64,000 bases of DNA from an uncultured bacterium (GTDB lineage: Bacteria > Krumholzibacteriota > Krumholzibacteriia > LZORAL124-64-63): contig CAIWHK010000028.1 in assembly GCA_903912525.1 (NCBI GenBank), positions 62,001-126,000 of the forward strand, written 5' to 3'. The number at the start of each line of letters is the position of its first letter. Within the stretch, counting starts at the first letter, position 1. The notes under the pieces are model-generated. The model did not search any database. It was given only the letters and a program-made list of their open reading frames with translations, and was not told the DNA's origin. The translations under genes and the position numbers were made by a program. Of the stretch, positions 25,383-35,438 are shown in pieces.

Positions 25383-26711
25383 CTATTCCTGCTCGTAGTC
25401 CTGACCCAGATGCGTGATGACATCCTCGCCCATCATCCAGCGCAGGGTGTTCTTCATCTTGGTCTGCTGGATGAACAGGTCGTGCTCCGCGTAGAGGCCG
25501 GGGGGCGACAGGGGCACCACCGGGCTCTTGAAGTAGAACGACAGCCACTCCTGCACGCCGCCGGGCAGCTTCGCCCGCGCGCCGAGATCCAGGAACAGCG
25601 CCAGGTCCAGGACCAGCGGCGCGGCCAGGATCGAGTCGCGGCACAGGAAGTCGACCTTGATCTGCATCGGCCGGCCACACCAACCGAAGATGTCGATGTT
25701 GTCCCAGCCTTCCTTGTTGTCGCCGCGGGGCGGATAGTAGTTGATCCGCACCTTGTGGAAGAGGTTCCCGTACAGGTCCGGGTACAGCTTGGGCTGCAGG
25801 ATCGCGTCCAGCACGCCCAGCTTGGTCTCTTCCTTCGACTTGAAGGACTCGGGATCGTCCAGGACCTCGCCGTCCCGGTTGCCCAGGATGTTCGTCGAGA
25901 ACCAGCCCGCGACGCCCAGCTGGCGGGCCTTGAAGCCCGGGGCCAGCACGGTCTTCAGCAGGGTCTGGCCCGTCTTGAAGTCCTTGCCGCAGGTACCGAC
26001 GCCGTTGTCCTTGGCCAGCTGCTCCAGCGCGGGAACGTCGGCGCTCAGGTTCGGCGCGCCGTTGGCGTAGGGGACGCCCGACTTGATCGCCGCGTAGGCG
26101 TAGATCATGCTGGGCGGGATGTCCGGGTGGTTCTCCAGCAGGCCCTTCTCGAACGAGGCGAGGGTCTCGTGGACCGCGCTGCGCTTGAGGTAGATCTCGG
26201 TCGAACCGCACCAGACCATGACCAGGCGGTCGCACTTGTGGGACTTCTTGAAGTCCGCCATGTCCTTCATGACGGCTTCGGCCAGTTCCATCTTGTTGGC
26301 GCCCTGCTTGACGTGGGTGCCGGTGAGCTTCTTGACGTAGTACTGGTCGAAGACGGCCTTCATCGGCCGGATGGCCTCCAACTCGGGGCGGATCTGGGCC
26401 AGGAGGTCCTTTTCCAGCACGCCGGCGGTCATGGCCGCTTCATAGCAGGACACGTCGAAGATGTCCCAGCCGCCGAACTCGAGATTCTCGAGGTCAGCCA
26501 GGGGGACGAAGTTCTTCACGAGGGGCTGCCGGTCCTCCGTGCGCTTGCCAAGGCGGATATGGCCCATCTGCGTCGTACTGCCGATCGGCAGGCGCAGGCC
26601 GGCCCGGATCGCGAGCACGCCGGCCATGAAGGTGGAAGACACAGCGCCCATGCCGGGGGTCAGGACGCCCAGCTTCCCGGTGGCGGGCTGGATCTGTCGC
26701 TGCTCAGCCAT
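25383..26711 (-). CDS. ino1: Inositol-3-phosphate synthase
   Basis: This enzyme cyclises glucose 6-phosphate to inositol 3-phosphate with NAD. The 442-aa protein has GVLTPGMGAVSSTFMAGV near the N-terminus, GWDIFDVSCYEAA, KANG-like contacts in AAIKSGVPYANGAPN, a GTCGKDFKTGQT active-site segment and the late family region NILGNRDGEVL. The start at 26711 (MAEQRQ) has AGAGGAGCT just upstream on the minus strand, so the 62 extra residues of the open frame were left out. It implies synthesis of inositol or inositol lipids, unusual but known in some diderm bacteria. Confidence 0.92.
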   Translation of the reverse strand: MAEQRQIQPATGKLGVLTPGMGAVSSTFMAGVLAIRAGLRLPIGSTTQMGHIRLGKRTEDRQPLVKNFVPLADLENLEFGGWDIFDVSCYEAAMTAGVLEKDLLAQIRPELEAIRPMKAVFDQYYVKKLTGTHVKQGANKMELAEAVMKDMADFKKSHKCDRLVMVWCGSTEIYLKRSAVHETLASFEKGLLENHPDIPPSMIYAYAAIKSGVPYANGAPNLSADVPALEQLAKDNGVGTCGKDFKTGQTLLKTVLAPGFKARQLGVAGWFSTNILGNRDGEVLDDPESFKSKEETKLGVLDAILQPKLYPDLYGNLFHKVRINYYPPRGDNKEGWDNIDIFGWCGRPMQIKVDFLCRDSILAAPLVLDLALFLDLGARAKLPGGVQEWLSFYFKSPVVPLSPPGLYAEHDLFIQQTKMKNTLRWMMGEDVITHLGQDYEQE

Positions 26712-27097
26712 TCTGTAGCTCCTCTCAGGTTGCCCGGCCCTCGTGGTCGGGAGGCGGTCCACGATAGAGGGCCGTCCGGGGTTAGGCAAAAGAAATGTTC
26801 CGCCCGGCCATCTTGATGATATTGACTCACTTTCGCAATTTCCGCGGTCTCCGGAAAGCAGTTTAAAGATTTTCCGAACGACATGAAAAAAATACAATTG
26901 GAGGGTAGACTAATTCGTAGCAATGGTGCTATCATCAATCCCGTAGAGCCCCAGCCCCTCAACCAGACAGCTGGCTGGACAGGCTCTGGAGCCGAAAAGA
27001 CCTCATCGAAAGGGCCGCATGACACATCGCTAACGCGTTCTCAGCCTTTCAGGGCAACTTACAACGTCTTTGCTTCGGCAAAGGGAGATAGTGCACC
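26712..27097. other. AT-rich divergent intergenic region
   Basis: This 386-bp spacer separates minus-strand ino1 from the plus-strand sugar transferase. Its middle, roughly 26785-26935, is clearly richer in A and T than the flanking genes. I see a weak plus-strand promoter-like pair, TAGACT (26906-26911) and TATCAT (26930-26935) with an 18-bp spacer. Near the end, CTTTGC-TTCG-GCAAAG (27068-27083) forms a UUCG-capped hairpin that abuts the ribosome-binding site of the next gene. No gene was found. Confidence 0.6.
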
Positions 27098-27832
27098 ATG
27101 AAGGATGACGCGGCAGCGGTGGCAGTCGTTGGCGGCTCTTATACAGTAAGCGCTCCCCGACTCTTCATCCCGGCGGACACGACCAGGTATTACGGTAATC
27201 AGGGCCGGCTCAAGCGGGCTCTTGATGTGCTGCTTGCCGGTCTGGCCCTGGCGTTCATTTCGCCCCTGTTCCTGGCGATCTCGTTCCTGATCAAGCGCAG
27301 CAGCCCCGGTCCGGTGCTGTTCGTGCAGGAGCGTCTCGGGCGTGATGGCCGTCCATTCAAGTTCTACAAGTTCCGCTCGATGGTCCACAACAGCGACGAT
27401 GCCATCCACCGGCAGTTCGCGGCGATGTTCATCGCCGGCGACGATGGCGGCTGCGCTGCGACAAATTCGGGCGACAAGGTCTTCAAGCTGAAGCGCGACC
27501 CGCGCATCACGCAGATCGGCGCCTTCCTGCGCCGCACCAGCCTGGACGAGCTGCCGCAGCTGCTGAACATCATCAAGGGCGACATGTCACTGGTCGGCCC
27601 GCGCCCGCCCATCGCCTACGAGATCGAGAACTACCAGCCCTGGCACATGGAGCGCCTCAAGGCCGTCCCGGGCCTGACCGGCCTGTGGCAGGTCAGCGGG
27701 CGCAGCTCCGTCAGCTTCGACGAGATGGTCCGGCTGGACATCCGCTACATCAACGAGTGGTCCTTCTGGAGCGACCTGGCGATCATTGCCAAGACCGTTC
27801 CTGTCGTCATTAGGGGCACCGGCGGGTACTGA
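27098..27832 (+). CDS. Polyprenyl-phosphate sugar-1-phosphate transferase (WbaP/PglC-type)
   Basis: This enzyme family starts a glycan by moving a sugar phosphate from a nucleotide sugar to undecaprenyl phosphate at the inner membrane. The 244-aa protein has one N-terminal membrane helix (ALDVLLAGLALAFISPLFLA), then the bacterial sugar transferase domain: GPVLFVQERLGRDG, FKFYKFRSM, RRTSLDELPQL, MSLVGPRPP and VPGLTGLWQVSGR. It belongs to the monotopic type with the catalytic Asp-Glu pair in LDELPQ. The ATG follows AAGGGAGA. It heads the first glycan cluster. Which sugar it transfers is not evident. Confidence 0.92.
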   Translation: MKDDAAAVAVVGGSYTVSAPRLFIPADTTRYYGNQGRLKRALDVLLAGLALAFISPLFLAISFLIKRSSPGPVLFVQERLGRDGRPFKFYKFRSMVHNSDDAIHRQFAAMFIAGDDGGCAATNSGDKVFKLKRDPRITQIGAFLRRTSLDELPQLLNIIKGDMSLVGPRPPIAYEIENYQPWHMERLKAVPGLTGLWQVSGRSSVSFDEMVRLDIRYINEWSFWSDLAIIAKTVPVVIRGTGGY

Positions 27833-27985
27833 CCCACCCGCGGCGGTCGAGCGCGTGGCTCGTGCTTGACCGCCCGCGGGTCGCGGTCCATCCTGCCACG
27901 GGGATTCGAACCACAAACAAACGGCTTGCGCGCGCTCGCCCCGCAGGGGCCGGCGTCCGCGACCGCGCGAGGAAGGCGGACGGGC

Positions 27986-29011
27986 ATGATCAAGATGGGC
28001 GTCATCGGCTGCGGATACTGGGGTCCGAACCTGATCCGGAATTTCGCGGCGCAACAGGGAGCCCAGCTGGCGTACATCTCGGACCTCGACGAGAAGCGCC
28101 TGAACCACGTCGGCCTGGTGTACCCCTCCGCGAAGAAGACCCTCAACTACCGCGAGATCCTCGAGGACCCCGAAGTGCAGGCCGTGGTCGTCGCCACGCC
28201 GATGTCGACGCACTTCCCCATTGGGCGCGAAGTACTCGAGTCGGGCAAGCACCTGTTCCTGGAAAAGCCGATGGCCACGACCAGCGATGACTGTCGCACG
28301 CTGAACCGGATCGCGAAAGAACGCGGGCTGCAGATCATGGTCGGCCACACCTTCGTCTACACGCCGGCTGTGCGTAAGATCAAGACGCTGATGGAAGCGG
28401 GCGAGCTGGGCGAGATCTACTACGTGAACATCTCGCGCGTGAACCTCGGCCTGTTCCAGAAGGACGCGAACGTGGTGTGGGACCTCGCGCCGCACGACGT
28501 GGCGATGCTGAACCATCTCTTCGGCGCCGACCCGGTCGCGGTCAGCGCCATCGGCCACTGCTACGTGCAGAAGGAACTGGGCATCGAGGACGTCGCCTTC
28601 GTGACGCTCGAGTACCCGGGCAAGCGCCTCGTGCACATCCACGTCAGCTGGCTGGACCCGAACAAGGTGCGCCTGTGCACGTTCGTCGGCAGCCGCAAGA
28701 TGCTGGTCTACGACGACGTCTCGCCGTCCGAGAAGATCCGCGTCTACGACAAGGGCGTCGACGTGCAGCCGCACTACGAGAACTTCGGCGAGTTCCAGCT
28801 GCTCTACCGCTCGGGCGACGTGTTCATCCCGCGCCTCGACACGGTCGAGCCCCTGAAGGCCGAGACGACGCACTTCCTGGACGTCATCAAGGGCACGGCG
28901 ACGCCGCTGAGCTCGGGCGAGCATGGCCTGCGCGTGGTGCAGGTGCTCGAGGGCGCCTGCCGGTCGATGGCCGAGAGCGGGCGCCAGGTCGCCCTGAAGT
29001 ACGACGCCTGA
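27986..29011 (+). CDS. Gfo/Idh/MocA-family oxidoreductase
   Basis: The 341-aa NAD(P)-dependent oxidoreductase has the Rossmann motif GVIGCGYWGPNL, the EKP motif (FLEKPMATT) that marks this family, and a C-terminal beta-sheet domain with DLAPHDVAML. Relatives such as WbpB/WlbA oxidise nucleotide sugars at C3 for amino-sugar synthesis, and the surrounding glycan genes fit that. The ATG at 27986 was chosen as it starts the conserved fold and has GAGGAAGG upstream; the longer frame to 27866 adds an Arg-rich, unconserved stretch. Confidence 0.88.
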   Translation: MIKMGVIGCGYWGPNLIRNFAAQQGAQLAYISDLDEKRLNHVGLVYPSAKKTLNYREILEDPEVQAVVVATPMSTHFPIGREVLESGKHLFLEKPMATTSDDCRTLNRIAKERGLQIMVGHTFVYTPAVRKIKTLMEAGELGEIYYVNISRVNLGLFQKDANVVWDLAPHDVAMLNHLFGADPVAVSAIGHCYVQKELGIEDVAFVTLEYPGKRLVHIHVSWLDPNKVRLCTFVGSRKMLVYDDVSPSEKIRVYDKGVDVQPHYENFGEFQLLYRSGDVFIPRLDTVEPLKAETTHFLDVIKGTATPLSSGEHGLRVVQVLEGACRSMAESGRQVALKYDA

Positions 29012-29012
29012 T

Positions 29013-30179
29013 TTGGACGCGGGTGCACAGGGCCCCGATGGGCGCTCCCTGATCCGCGTCGCGATGATCGGCCAGAAGGGCTATCCGCCGGTCCACGGCG
29101 GGATCGAGAAGCACGTGGCCGAGCTGGCGTCGCGCCTGCCCGGCCACGGCTTCGCGGTCGAGATCTACAGCCGGCCCCACTACAGCTCCCTGGACGGTGA
29201 CAGCGGCCTGCCCGCAGTCACCGTCCGGAAGCTGCGCAGCATTCCCACCAAGCACCTCGACGCCATCTCGCACACCGTGGCCGCCACGTTCGACGTGCTG
29301 CGCCGGCCGGCGCCGCTGGTGCACTACCACGCGCTGGGGCCGGGCCTGCTGGCGGGCGTGCCGCGCTGGCTGGGGAGGCGGCGCACCATCGTGACGGTGC
29401 ACGGCCTGGACTGGCAGCGCGAAAAGTGGGGCCCCCTCGCGCGCGGCGTGCTGCGCGTGGGGGAGTGGGCGAGCGCGGCGCTGCCCGACCGCACCATCGT
29501 CGTCTCGCAGGCCCTGGCCGCGCACTATCGCGAGCGTCATCACCGCGGCGTGACGTACATCCCCAACGGGATCGAGACGCCGGTCCTGCGCGCCCCGGCT
29601 CGCCTGGGCGAACTGGGCGTCGACCGGCCGTTCGTCCTGTTCGTGGCGCGACTGGTGCCGGAGAAGGGGTGCCACCTGCTGGTGGACGCCTGGCGCGACC
29701 TGCCGGGCGACCTGCGCGACGCCTACCAGCTGGTCGTGGCCGGCGACGCCGGCTTCACGCACGGCTATGCCGACCGGCTGCGGCGCGAAGCACCGCCGGG
29801 GATCGTCTTCCCGGGTTACGTGCATGGCGAGTTGCTGGCCGAGCTCTATTCGTCGGCCGCGCTGATGGTGCTGCCGTCGACGCTGGAGGGGCTGTCGATC
29901 TCCCTGCTGGAAGCCATGGCCCATGCCCGTTGCTGCCTGGTCAGCGACATCCCCCCGAACGTGGAGGCGGCCGGCGGCAACGCCGCGCTGTTCGCCAGCG
30001 GCGACGCGGGGGACCTGCGGCGGGCACTGGTCGAACTGCTGCGGGATGCCCCGCGGCGGGACCGCCTGGGCCTGGCGGCGGCCGCCCACGCGCGCGCCAA
30101 CTACGACTGGGACCGGGTGGCTGCGCAGACAGCGGCCCTCTATCGGGAGGCGCTCTCGGGATCGCCAAAATCGATTTGA
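29013..30179 (+). CDS. Family 4 glycosyltransferase
   Basis: The 388-aa GT-B fold enzyme has the N-terminal glycine loop (GQKGYPPVHGGIEKH), an IPNGI linker between domains, the FVARLVPEKG motif and the donor-site EX7E pattern in PSTLEGLSISLLEAMA. It likely adds a sugar to a lipid-linked intermediate. The start is unclear: TTG 29013 keeps the first beta strand, whereas ATG 29064 would cut into it. It closes the first half of the glycan cluster; its stop codon overlaps the -35 of the tRNA-Gly promoter. Confidence 0.87.
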   Translation: MDAGAQGPDGRSLIRVAMIGQKGYPPVHGGIEKHVAELASRLPGHGFAVEIYSRPHYSSLDGDSGLPAVTVRKLRSIPTKHLDAISHTVAATFDVLRRPAPLVHYHALGPGLLAGVPRWLGRRRTIVTVHGLDWQREKWGPLARGVLRVGEWASAALPDRTIVVSQALAAHYRERHHRGVTYIPNGIETPVLRAPARLGELGVDRPFVLFVARLVPEKGCHLLVDAWRDLPGDLRDAYQLVVAGDAGFTHGYADRLRREAPPGIVFPGYVHGELLAELYSSAALMVLPSTLEGLSISLLEAMAHARCCLVSDIPPNVEAAGGNAALFASGDAGDLRRALVELLRDAPRRDRLGLAAAAHARANYDWDRVAAQTAALYREALSGSPKSI

Positions 30180-30204
30180 CAATGCCCGGAGCCGCTATTA
30201 TCTG
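30176..30204 (+). promoter_or_regulatory. Promoter of tRNA-Gly
   Basis: TTGACA (30176-30181), a 17-bp spacer and TATCTG (30199-30204); an alternative -10 is TATTAT (30196-30201). It starts within the stop codon of the preceding gene and 16-20 bases before the tRNA. Confidence 0.65.
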
Positions 30205-30219
30205 TACTGGACGTTTCAA

Positions 30220-30295
<76 letters not shown>

Positions 30296-30299
30296 GATC

Positions 30300-30337
30300 G
30301 AAGGGGAGGACCAAGCGGTCCTCCCCTTCGCGTTTTT
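30300..30337 (+). terminator. Rho-independent terminator of tRNA-Gly
   Basis: GAAGGGGAGGACC (30300-30312) pairs perfectly with GGTCCTCCCCTTC (30317-30329) around AAGC and is followed by GCG and TTTTT. Confidence 0.9.
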
Positions 30338-30389
30338 GCTGCCCGCGCGCCCGCGGGGGCGGGTTCGCTGCGGATGGCGCCTCGTGCGG

Positions 30390-30418
30390 TTGACATGACC
30401 GCCGGCAGCGAACATACT
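30390..30418 (+). promoter_or_regulatory. Promoter of tRNA-Cys
   Basis: TTGACA (30390-30395), a 17-bp spacer and CATACT (30413-30418) lie 13 bases before the tRNA. Confidence 0.65.
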
Positions 30419-30431
30419 TGCGCGCTATGGA

Positions 30432-30505
30432 GGCGGCATAGCCAAGCGGTAAGGCGACGGTCTGCAAAACCGTTATCCCCGGTTCGATTCCGGGTGCCGC
30501 CTCCA
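30432..30505 (+). tRNA. tRNA-Cys (anticodon GCA)
   Basis: The 74-nt gene has acceptor stem GGCGGCA with TGCCGCC, an anticodon arm ACGGT-CTGCAAA-ACCGT with GCA, the T arm GGTTCGATTCC and an encoded CCA. Confidence 0.96.
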
Positions 30506-30513
30506 CTTCCACC

Positions 30514-30534
30514 ACGGCCCCAGGGCCGTTTTTT
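30514..30534 (+). terminator. Rho-independent terminator of tRNA-Cys
   Basis: ACGGCC (30514-30519), loop CCAG and GGCCGT (30524-30529) followed by TTTTT. Confidence 0.85.
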
Positions 30535-30575
30535 CGTGCCCGGCCCCGGGCCCCGGTCGCCAATGGTCGATGGGC

Positions 30576-30605
30576 ACCGCCACTGGTGATACCGCCACTG
30601 GCCGA
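30576..30605 (+). repeat. 15-bp imperfect tandem repeat before the tRNA-Leu promoter
   Basis: ACCGCCACTGG occurs at 30576 and again at 30591, with a 15-bp period. The second unit ends where TTGACA of the tRNA-Leu promoter begins. Confidence 0.6.
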
Positions 30606-30634
30606 TTGACAGGGCCGCGCGCGCTCCCGATGAT
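30606..30634 (+). promoter_or_regulatory. Promoter of tRNA-Leu
   Basis: TTGACA (30606-30611), a 17-bp spacer and GATGAT (30629-30634) lie 15 bases before the tRNA. Confidence 0.65.
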
Positions 30635-30649
30635 GGTCGCCGTGCGGGT

Positions 30650-30736
30650 GCCGGGATGGCGAAACGGGTAGACGCAAGGGACTTAAAATCCCTCGGAGCC
30701 AGCTCCGTGCCGGTTCGAGTCCGGCTCCCGGCACCA
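30650..30736 (+). tRNA. tRNA-Leu (anticodon TAA)
   Basis: The 87-nt class II tRNA has acceptor stem GCCGGGA with TCCCGGC, anticodon arm AGGGA-CTTAAAA-TCCCT with TAA, a long variable arm (CGGAGCCAGCTCCG) and an encoded CCA. No intrinsic terminator follows before the next gene, which starts 47 bases downstream. Confidence 0.95.
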
Positions 30737-30783
30737 ACGGCGGCTCCGCGCCGCGCACCCTCGAGCCCCGGACGGAGACCCGC

Positions 30784-31932
30784 GTGCGCCTGGCCTTCCT
30801 TTCCATCGGACGCCACATCCACACCGAGCGCTGGATCCGCTGGTTCAGCGACCAGGGCCACGAGTGCCACCTGCTGACGGTTCAGCCGGGCGACGTGCCG
30901 GGCGTGACGGTGCACGATATCCGGCGTGGTTTCGGGCCCAAGCCGCTGCGCTACGCTTTCTCTCTGGCCGAGGTGCGCGCCTGCCTGCGGCGCCTGCAGC
31001 CCGACCTGCTCAACACGCATTTCCTGACGGGCTACGGCTACTGGGGGCATTATTCGGGTTTCCATCCGAACGTGCTGACGGTGTGGGGCGACGACGTCTA
31101 CGTGACGCCGTTCGAGAACGCGTTGAAGAACCGCCTCGCGCGCGCGGCGCTCGGCAGCTGTGACGCGCTGACCGGCGACTCGGCCGACATCCTGGCCGTC
31201 AGCGCCACGCTGGGCGCCGACCCCGAGCGCAGCTTCCGCGTGCTGTGGGGCGTCGATTTCGAGGTGTTCCGCCCGGCCGACGCCGAGGCGTGGCGCGTCG
31301 CGCACGGCTTCTCGCGCGAACAGATCGTCTACTTCTCGCCGCGCAGCTACACGCAGCCCTACTACAACATCGACATCGTCATCGAGGCGGCCGCGCGGGT
31401 GGCGGCCGCCGAGCCGCGCGCGCGGTTCGTGTTCAGCGGTTACGAGGGCGACCCCGCGCCGTTCGCGGCATTGGTGGCGAAGGCCGGGCTCACCCACCGC
31501 GCGGTGGTTGTCGGTCGCCTGCCGCACGCGGAATTCGCGACGGCGCTGCAGGCCTGCGACGTGTTCATCTCGGTACCCTCGGTCGACGCGACGGCCGTCA
31601 GCCTGCTCGAGGCGATGGCAACCGGCCGCGCGGTGATCGTCTCGAGCCTGGCCTCGGCCTGCGAGTGGGTCGTCGACGGCGTGTCGGGACGTGTCGTGGC
31701 GCCGCGCAGCGCCGGCGAACTGGCCGTGGCGATGCTGGATTTGGCCGCGTCCGACGCGCGCCGCCGCGAACTCGGCGACGCCGCGCTCGCGGTGGCGCGC
31801 GAACACGCAGGCTTTGCGGCGAACATGCGCATCGTCGAACGCATCTTCGCGCATCTGCTCGAGGGTGCGCCGTGGCCCCGCGAGGCCAGCCTGGCCGCGC
31901 TGCAGGCGGGGAAGGGCGCGGGTTCGCGATGA
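30784..31932 (+). CDS. Family 4 glycosyltransferase
   Basis: The 382-aa GT-B enzyme begins MRLAFLSIGRHIHTERW and carries WGDDVYV and WGVDFEVFRP near the domain junction. A donor-site pattern (DVFISVPSVDATAVSLLEAM) holds the second acidic residue; the usual first Glu is replaced by an Asp-Ala segment, typical of one GT4 subgroup. The GTG start lies 47 bases after tRNA-Leu with no terminator between, so it may be read from the tRNA promoter. It overlaps the next gene by 4 bp (ATGA). Confidence 0.85.
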   Translation: MRLAFLSIGRHIHTERWIRWFSDQGHECHLLTVQPGDVPGVTVHDIRRGFGPKPLRYAFSLAEVRACLRRLQPDLLNTHFLTGYGYWGHYSGFHPNVLTVWGDDVYVTPFENALKNRLARAALGSCDALTGDSADILAVSATLGADPERSFRVLWGVDFEVFRPADAEAWRVAHGFSREQIVYFSPRSYTQPYYNIDIVIEAAARVAAAEPRARFVFSGYEGDPAPFAALVAKAGLTHRAVVVGRLPHAEFATALQACDVFISVPSVDATAVSLLEAMATGRAVIVSSLASACEWVVDGVSGRVVAPRSAGELAVAMLDLAASDARRRELGDAALAVAREHAGFAANMRIVERIFAHLLEGAPWPREASLAALQAGKGAGSR

Positions 31933-32891
31933 AGCTCTCGGTCGTCACGCCGACGTTCAACAAGCGCGCGCTGCTCGAGCGCACGCTCGCGGCGTTGCGC
32001 GCGCAGGAGCTGCCGAAGGGAACAGGATGGGAGATCGTCGTTGTCGACGACGGCTCCACCGACGACACGGCCGCGTGGCTGGCCGCGCAGGCGGCTGTGC
32101 CGGGGTCGCCGCAGCTGCGCGTCGTCTCGCCGGGCGGCAACGTCGGCCGCGCGCGCGCCCGCAACCTGGGTGCGCGCGCCGCGCGGGGGCAGTGGATCGT
32201 CTTCATCGACGACGACATCGTCGCCCCGCCCGGCCTGCTGGCCGCGCACCTTGACCTGCTCGAGAGGCACCCGGGCGATGGCACCATCGGCTATGCCGTC
32301 ACCGAGCCGCGCCTGGTCGATGCCCCGCACCTGCACTACCTCGACACCCGCGGGACGGCGCGCCTGGGCCCCGGCCCGGCGCCCGGCCGCTACTTCGTCA
32401 CCCAGAACGCGGCCGTGCCGCGCGAGGCGTTCCTGGCCGTCGGCGGCTTCGATGAGGCTTACCTCGGCTACGGCTTCGAGGACATGGAGGTGGCGTTCCG
32501 CCTGGAGGACCGGGCGCAGGTGCGGTTCCACTGCCTGCCGGCGCCGGTGCCGGTCCATGTGCACCACCACACGCTGGCCCAGTTGCTGGCCAAGCGGCGC
32601 GAGTGTGGGCGGGGCTCCCTGCGCCTGCTCGCGGCATCGCACCCGGGCCGCCTGCGCGAGATGTCCCTGCACCACGTCATCGACGGGCAGGGGTGCGGCC
32701 GGCCGGGCCCGGCCACGGTGCTGCTGCGGGCCTTCCTGGACGGCGGAGGCGCCGTCCTGCTGCCGCGCCTGCTCGCCCGCTGGCCCGAGGGCCCCGGGCA
32801 TGGCCCCCGCTGGCGGGGCCTGTACTTCAGGTTGATGAACCTGGCCGTGCTCGGCTGTTACCGACAAGGCGTCAGGGATTCCGCCGTCTGA
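31929..32891 (+). CDS. Family 2 glycosyltransferase
   Basis: The 320-aa GT-A enzyme has the N-terminal SVVTPTFNKRALLERTL, VVVDDGSTDDT, the metal-binding DDD (residues 94-96, FIDDDIVAP) and the acceptor-side GGFDEAYLGYGFEDMEVAFR with an ED motif. The layout resembles chondroitin-polymerase-like and rhamnosyl/galactosyl-transferase relatives with a GT2 core and C-terminal extension. It is coupled to the preceding GT4 gene. It ends the first glycan cluster. Confidence 0.88.
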   Translation: MKLSVVTPTFNKRALLERTLAALRAQELPKGTGWEIVVVDDGSTDDTAAWLAAQAAVPGSPQLRVVSPGGNVGRARARNLGARAARGQWIVFIDDDIVAPPGLLAAHLDLLERHPGDGTIGYAVTEPRLVDAPHLHYLDTRGTARLGPGPAPGRYFVTQNAAVPREAFLAVGGFDEAYLGYGFEDMEVAFRLEDRAQVRFHCLPAPVPVHVHHHTLAQLLAKRRECGRGSLRLLAASHPGRLREMSLHHVIDGQGCGRPGPATVLLRAFLDGGGAVLLPRLLARWPEGPGHGPRWRGLYFRLMNLAVLGCYRQGVRDSAV

Positions 32892-33099
32892 TCTGCCAAT
32901 CCGTCATTATTATCATGTCAAAAAGGCAGGCTGCTCTTCTGTCATTAGTGGCGCGCGTCTGTCGGGGACATCGTCGGGGCATGTAACCTATTGCTGGACA
33001 GTATCATAGATATTTTGCGCCGCGATTGCCGGCGCGGCACGCGCCTTGTTATTGAGACCTTGCGAAAACAAATGGACCCTCGGCAACGGAGTGAGTGAC
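32892..33099 (+). other. AT-rich leader region of dnaK
   Basis: This 208-bp spacer holds AT-rich blocks (TCATTATTATCATG at about 32905, and TATCATAGATATTTTG at about 33002). TATCAT or TAGATA may serve as a -10, but no consensus -35 lies 16-18 bp upstream. I found no CIRCE inverted repeat. A heat-shock promoter of unknown type is possible. Confidence 0.4.
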
Positions 33100-35061
<1,962 letters not shown>

Positions 35062-35066
35062 CCCGA

Positions 35067-35098
35067 AGCCGGGGGCCGGGCCCTTTCGGGGTCCGGCT
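35067..35098 (+). terminator. Hairpin downstream of dnaK
   Basis: AGCC (35067-35070) with GGCT (35095-35098) outside, and CCGGGCCC (35076-35083) with GGGGTCCGG (35088-35096) inside, form overlapping alternative stems just after the dnaK stop. No U run follows, so confidence is modest. Confidence 0.45.
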
Positions 35099-35130
35099 CC
35101 AGCATGTTGATAAAATAGATCAAAATTAGT

Positions 35131-35159
35131 TTGACGGGGTGGCCAGCATCGGCTAGAAT
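35131..35159 (+). promoter_or_regulatory. Strong promoter of the sigma-70 gene
   Basis: TTGACG (35131-35136), a 17-bp spacer and TAGAAT (35154-35159); both hexamers match consensus at five of six positions. It lies about 280 bases before the start codon. Confidence 0.75.
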
Positions 35160-35165
35160 AGGGCC

Positions 35166-35438
35166 TGACTTGATGGGAACCAATTGCAAAATAAAGAGAT
35201 GCATCACTGAAGGACAACGGCGAAAAACGCAGGTGGTCGGGAACTTTTTGCGGGTGCGCAACGTTTTCAAGTCTCCGGGGCTTTCGTGGTTTAAAGATGA
35301 CTTGGAATGTCAAGTAAGAGGGCCGCAACGAAGGCGGCCGGCCTTTCGGGGAAGCCGCCCGGGGGCGGCAGAACCGATGGCAAATAATTCGGCAGCGGTG
35401 GGCCGCGGCCGGTCCGGGGAAGGCAAGGAGGACGCAGC
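35166..35438 (+). other. Long 5' leader of the sigma-70 gene
   Basis: The leader of about 270 bases between the promoter and the GTG start changes from AT-rich to GC-rich. It holds small stems such as GGCCGC with GCGGCC and GCCGCC-CGGG-GGCGGC near 35320-35370, and a 26-codon open frame (35377-35457) that overlaps the start out of frame. Regulation of sigma synthesis is possible but not shown. Confidence 0.4.

Noticed and set aside
27885..27930. tRNA-like T-arm on the minus strand (GGTTCGAATCCC)
   Set aside because: No acceptor, D or anticodon arm could be assembled around it, and the T stem has a mismatch. It may be chance or a tiny tRNA remnant.
32892..33099. CIRCE operator for HrcA before dnaK
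   Set aside because: No TTAGCACTC-N9-GAGTGCTAA-like inverted repeat is present.
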